Below are positions 53,820 to 56,307 of a stretch of 56,307 nucleotides of DNA, piece after piece (the first letter of the stretch is position 1; the number at the start of each line of letters is the position of its first letter). The notes beneath the pieces were generated by a model that was not told the origin of the DNA, ran no database searches, and saw only the letters and a list, made by a program, of their open reading frames with translations. Position numbers and translations under genes: made by a program. The DNA is from Lachnospiraceae bacterium (GTDB lineage: Bacteria > Bacillota > Clostridia > Lachnospirales > Lachnospiraceae), in NCBI GenBank assembly GCA_016280395.1, contig JAEEGQ010000007.1, positions 1 to 56,307 of the forward strand. The letters are read 5' to 3'.

Positions 53820-54668
53820 ATGGGAATTAAGAATTATGGTCCCTATACACCCTCCAGAAGACATATGACCGGTTCGGATTTTGCAGAAATCACGACATCT
53901 GTTCCGGAAAAGTCTCTCACCGTTTCCCTCAATAAGAATTCCGGCAGAAACGGTCAGGGTAAGATCACAGTAAGACATCACGGCGGCGGTTCAAGAAGGA
54001 AATACAGGATCGTTGACTTCAAGAGAAGAAAAGATGGTATCCCCGCAACAGTAAAGACCATCGAGTACGATCCCAACAGAACAGCTAATATCGCACTTAT
54101 CGTTTATGCAGACGGCGAGAAGTCATACATCCTCGCTCCCGTAGGCCTTAAGGTTGGCCAGAAGGTAATGAATGGTGAGGCAGCAGAAGTAAGGATAGGC
54201 AACTGCCTTCCTCTCGAGAAGATCCCGGTTGGTACCGAGATCCACAACATCGAGCTCTATCCCGGAAAGGGCGGACAGCTTGCCCGTTCAGCCGGCAACA
54301 GCGCTCAGCTCATGGCTAAAGAAGGAAAGTACGCAACACTCCGTCTTCCTTCGGGCGAAATGAGAAACGTTCCTATCGTATGCCGCGCAACTGTCGGCCA
54401 GGTAGGAAACATCGATCACGAACTTATTAACATTGGTAAAGCCGGACGCAAGCGTCATATGGGTATCCGTCCTACAGTCCGCGGTGCGGTTATGAACCCC
54501 AACGATCACCCGCACGGTGGTGGTGAAGGTAAGAACGGTATCGGTCGTCCGGGTCCGAGTACTCCTTGGGGCAAGCCTGCTCTCGGTCTTAAGACCAGAA
54601 ACAAGAAGAAAGCTTCCAATAAGCTTATCTTAAGAAGAAGAGACGGCAAGGCTCTGAGCACCAAATAA
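53820..54668 (+). CDS. rplB: Ribosomal protein uL2
   Basis: A 282-residue protein. The RNA-binding core ([20 protein letters not shown], then DYKRRK-like [10 protein letters not shown]) and the C-terminal [20 protein letters not shown], including the conserved His near the peptidyl transferase centre, are complete. AAAGGAG lies upstream. It is a primary protein for subunit joining. Confidence 0.98.
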   Translation: MGIKNYGPYTPSRRHMTGSDFAEITTSVPEKSLTVSLNKNSGRNGQGKITVRHHGGGSRRKYRIVDFKRRKDGIPATVKTIEYDPNRTANIALIVYADGEKSYILAPVGLKVGQKVMNGEAAEVRIGNCLPLEKIPVGTEIHNIELYPGKGGQLARSAGNSAQLMAKEGKYATLRLPSGEMRNVPIVCRATVGQVGNIDHELINIGKAGRKRHMGIRPTVRGAVMNPNDHPHGGGEGKNGIGRPGPSTPWGKPALGLKTRNKKKASNKLILRRRDGKALSTK

Positions 54669-54690
54669 TTAAGAAGGAGAAAAAACTCAT

Positions 54691-54966
54691 ATGGCACGTT
54701 CATTAAAAAAGGGTCCTTTTGCGGATGACTATTTACTGAAAAAAGTTGATGAGGTTAACAAGAGCGGTGACAAGGCCGTAATCAAGACCTGGTCACGTCG
54801 TTCCACCATCTTCCCGCAGATGGTTGGCCTTACGATCGCCGTATATGACGGAAGAAAGCATGTTCCGGTATACATCACCGAGGATATGGTAGGTCACAAG
54901 CTTGGCGAATTCGTTGCAACCAGAACCTTCAAGGGTCACGGTAAGGACGAGAAGAAGGGTAAATAA
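54691..54966 (+). CDS. rpsS: Ribosomal protein uS19
   Basis: A 91-residue protein. It begins [19 protein letters not shown] and has [25 protein letters not shown]-type sequence, then the end [12 protein letters not shown]. It sits in the 30S head next to S13. AAGGAG precedes the ATG. It is 22 bp after rplB and 36 bp before rplV. Confidence 0.97.
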   Translation: MARSLKKGPFADDYLLKKVDEVNKSGDKAVIKTWSRRSTIFPQMVGLTIAVYDGRKHVPVYITEDMVGHKLGEFVATRTFKGHGKDEKKGK

Positions 54967-55002
54967 TCAATTCATCAGATATTTTGAAAGGAGGATTCAT
55001 CC

Positions 55003-55389
55003 ATGGCTAAAGGACATAGATCACAGATCAAGAGAGAAAGAAATGCCAACAACGACAAGAGACCGTCAGCTAAGCTTTCTTACGCCCGCGTTTCCACCCA
55101 GAAGGCATGCTTCGTTCTTGATGCGATCAGAGGCAAGGATGTAGAGACAGCGCTCGGTATCGTTACATACAATCCGAGATATGCTTCCAGACTTATAGAG
55201 AAATTACTCAAATCGGCTATCGCAAATGCCGAGAACAACAGCGGCTTAAATCGTGCAAATCTTTATGTTGCCGAATGCTTTGCAGGCGATGCTCCCACAA
55301 TGAAGAGGATTCATCCGAGAGCACAGGGCAGAGCATACAGGATCTTAAAGAGAATGAGCCACATCACTATAATCTTAGACGAAAGATAA
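55003..55389 (+). CDS. rplV: Ribosomal protein uL22
   Basis: A 128-residue protein. The core [20 protein letters not shown] and the tunnel hairpin with [20 protein letters not shown] are present (residues about 100-120), so no macrolide-type change is evident. AAGGAGG stands upstream. The first residues ([20 protein letters not shown]) form a basic extension usual in Clostridia. Confidence 0.96.
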   Translation: MAKGHRSQIKRERNANNDKRPSAKLSYARVSTQKACFVLDAIRGKDVETALGIVTYNPRYASRLIEKLLKSAIANAENNSGLNRANLYVAECFAGDAPTMKRIHPRAQGRAYRILKRMSHITIILDER

Positions 55390-55426
55390 CAACTCACCCG
55401 CGAGGGTGTACAGAAAGGAGTCAAAA

Positions 55427-56086
55427 ATGGGCCAGAAAGTTAATCCCCATGGCTTAAGAGTCGGTGTTATTAAGGACTGGGATTCCAAGTGGTATGCAGA
55501 AGACGATTTTGCCGATTGCTTGGTTGAGGACTACAACATCAGAAAGTTTCTTAAGAAAAAGCTTTATGCTGCCGGCATCTCCAAGATTGAGATCGAGAGA
55601 GCATCCAATAAGCTTAAAGTTATAGTATTTACTGCAAAGCCGGGCGTTGTTATCGGTAAGGCAGGAGCAGAGATCGACAAGTTAAAGGCAGAAGTACAGA
55701 AGCTTACAAAGAAAGACTTAAGCCTTGACATCAAGGAGATCAAGAGAACAGATACAGATGCACAGCTTGTTGCAGAGAACATCGCAGCACAGATCGAGAA
55801 CCGTGTTTCTTATCGTCGTGCTATGAAATCTACAATGTCCCGTGCAATGAAATCAGGCGCAAAGGGTATCAAGACAACGATCTCAGGTCGCGTTGGCGGC
55901 GCTGATATCGCCCGTTCCGAGTCCTACAGCGAGGGTACTATCCCGCTTCAGACTCTTCGCGCTGACATCGACTATGGTTTTGCCGAGGCCGACACAACCT
56001 ACGGTAAGATAGGTGTTAAGGCATGGGTTTACCATGGCGAGATCCTTCCCCAGAAGGGAAACAAGAAAAAGGATGGTGACCGATAA
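55427..56086 (+). CDS. rpsC: Ribosomal protein uS3
   Basis: 219 residues from ATG 55427, with AAAGGAG upstream; the open frame begins 7 codons earlier without a site. It begins [20 protein letters not shown] and has the KH motif [20 protein letters not shown], then [12 protein letters not shown] in the C-terminal domain. It lines the mRNA entry. Its stop overlaps the rplP start (TAATG). Confidence 0.97.
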   Translation: MGQKVNPHGLRVGVIKDWDSKWYAEDDFADCLVEDYNIRKFLKKKLYAAGISKIEIERASNKLKVIVFTAKPGVVIGKAGAEIDKLKAEVQKLTKKDLSLDIKEIKRTDTDAQLVAENIAAQIENRVSYRRAMKSTMSRAMKSGAKGIKTTISGRVGGADIARSESYSEGTIPLQTLRADIDYGFAEADTTYGKIGVKAWVYHGEILPQKGNKKKDGDR

Positions 56087-56307
56087 TGTTAATGCCTAAG
56101 AGAGTTAAGCATCGTAAGCAGTTCCGCGGCACCATGGCAGGTAAAGCCCTTCGCGGCAATACGATCAGCAACGGCGAGTACGGTCTTGTAGCCGTAGAAC
56201 CCGCATGGATCAAATCGAACCAGATCGAGGCAGCCCGTGTTGCCATGACACGTTACATCAAGCGTGGCGGTCAGGTTTGGATCAAGATATTCCCCGACAA
56301 GCCCATC
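56086..56307 (+). CDS. rplP: Ribosomal protein uL16, 5' part only
   Basis: The gene starts in the TAATG overlap with rpsC and runs 74 codons to the window edge. It reads [20 protein letters not shown] and later [14 protein letters not shown], the beginning of L16. About half of the protein is present (usual length about 140 residues); rpmC and the rest of the operon should follow. Confidence 0.95.
   Translation, partial: MLMPKRVKHRKQFRGTMAGKALRGNTISNGEYGLVAVEPAWIKSNQIEAARVAMTRYIKRGGQVWIKIFPDKPI

Overview
The window looks like the chromosome of a Bacillota bacterium, most likely a Lachnospiraceae-type Clostridium relative from gut or rumen. This is inferred from Shine-Dalgarno-led genes of moderate GC, the order rpmG-secE-nusG-rplK-rplA / rplJ-rplL / rpoB-rpoC / rpsJ-rplC-rplD-rplW-rplB-rpsS-rplV-rpsC-rplP, a Firmicutes-type L10 leader, a class B sortase, and DUF4358/MBOAT/DHHW cell-surface genes. 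The species cannot be told from the sequence alone.

Layout. 1-5.7 kb: a DUF4143 ATPase (cut by the window edge) behind an array of 23-bp repeats, a GH43 glycosidase and a membrane-anchored subtilase with a Pro-rich repeat tail. 5.7-10.3 kb: rpmG, secE, nusG, rplK, rplA, then an Rpn-type nuclease gene, then rplJ-rplL behind a leader with an attenuator. 10.3-37 kb: about 27 kb of accessory DNA between rplL and rpoB, which are usually neighbours. It holds an ECF sigma/anti-sigma pair with a DUF4358-MBOAT-DHHW operon; a heterodimeric ABC exporter; a second sigma locus with two paralogous small membrane proteins, a multi-pass membrane protein, a PrsW-type protease and a 1407-residue collagen-like surface protein; a sodium:solute symporter; a small island with XRE/ImmA, DUF4417, an LHH nuclease toxin and a SUKH immunity gene; a rhodanese-TtcA fusion; pepF; 5-formyl-THF cyclo-ligase; an MBL hydrolase; and a BTAD regulator. 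37-45 kb: rpoB-rpoC. 45-51.4 kb: an rRNA-type methyltransferase, a GGDEF cyclase, an inverted-repeat element, sortase B, an acyl-CoA ligase-like enzyme and a threonine aldolase. 51.4 kb to the end: the S10 operon, running off the edge inside rplP. rpsL, rpsG, fusA and tuf, often found after rpoC, are not in the window.

How the parts may work together. Two sigma-factor loci look like envelope-signalling modules. In the first, two matching promoter elements (TGTCGGA and ATAACG on the plus strand, 16 bp apart) lie upstream of the sigma gene and of the acylation operon, which suggests autoregulation and a direct target. In the second, sigma, a small membrane protein, a 7-helix protein and PrsW overlap by a few bases. 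The last two genes, a paralogue of the small membrane protein and the giant collagen-like protein, follow a terminator. I infer a regulated-proteolysis circuit controlling a surface adhesin or toxin-like protein. The 28.0-31.0 kb island is bounded by two copies of one hairpin repeat and carries a toxin-immunity pair with a strongly structured leader. It and the second sigma locus are the best candidates for something undescribed.
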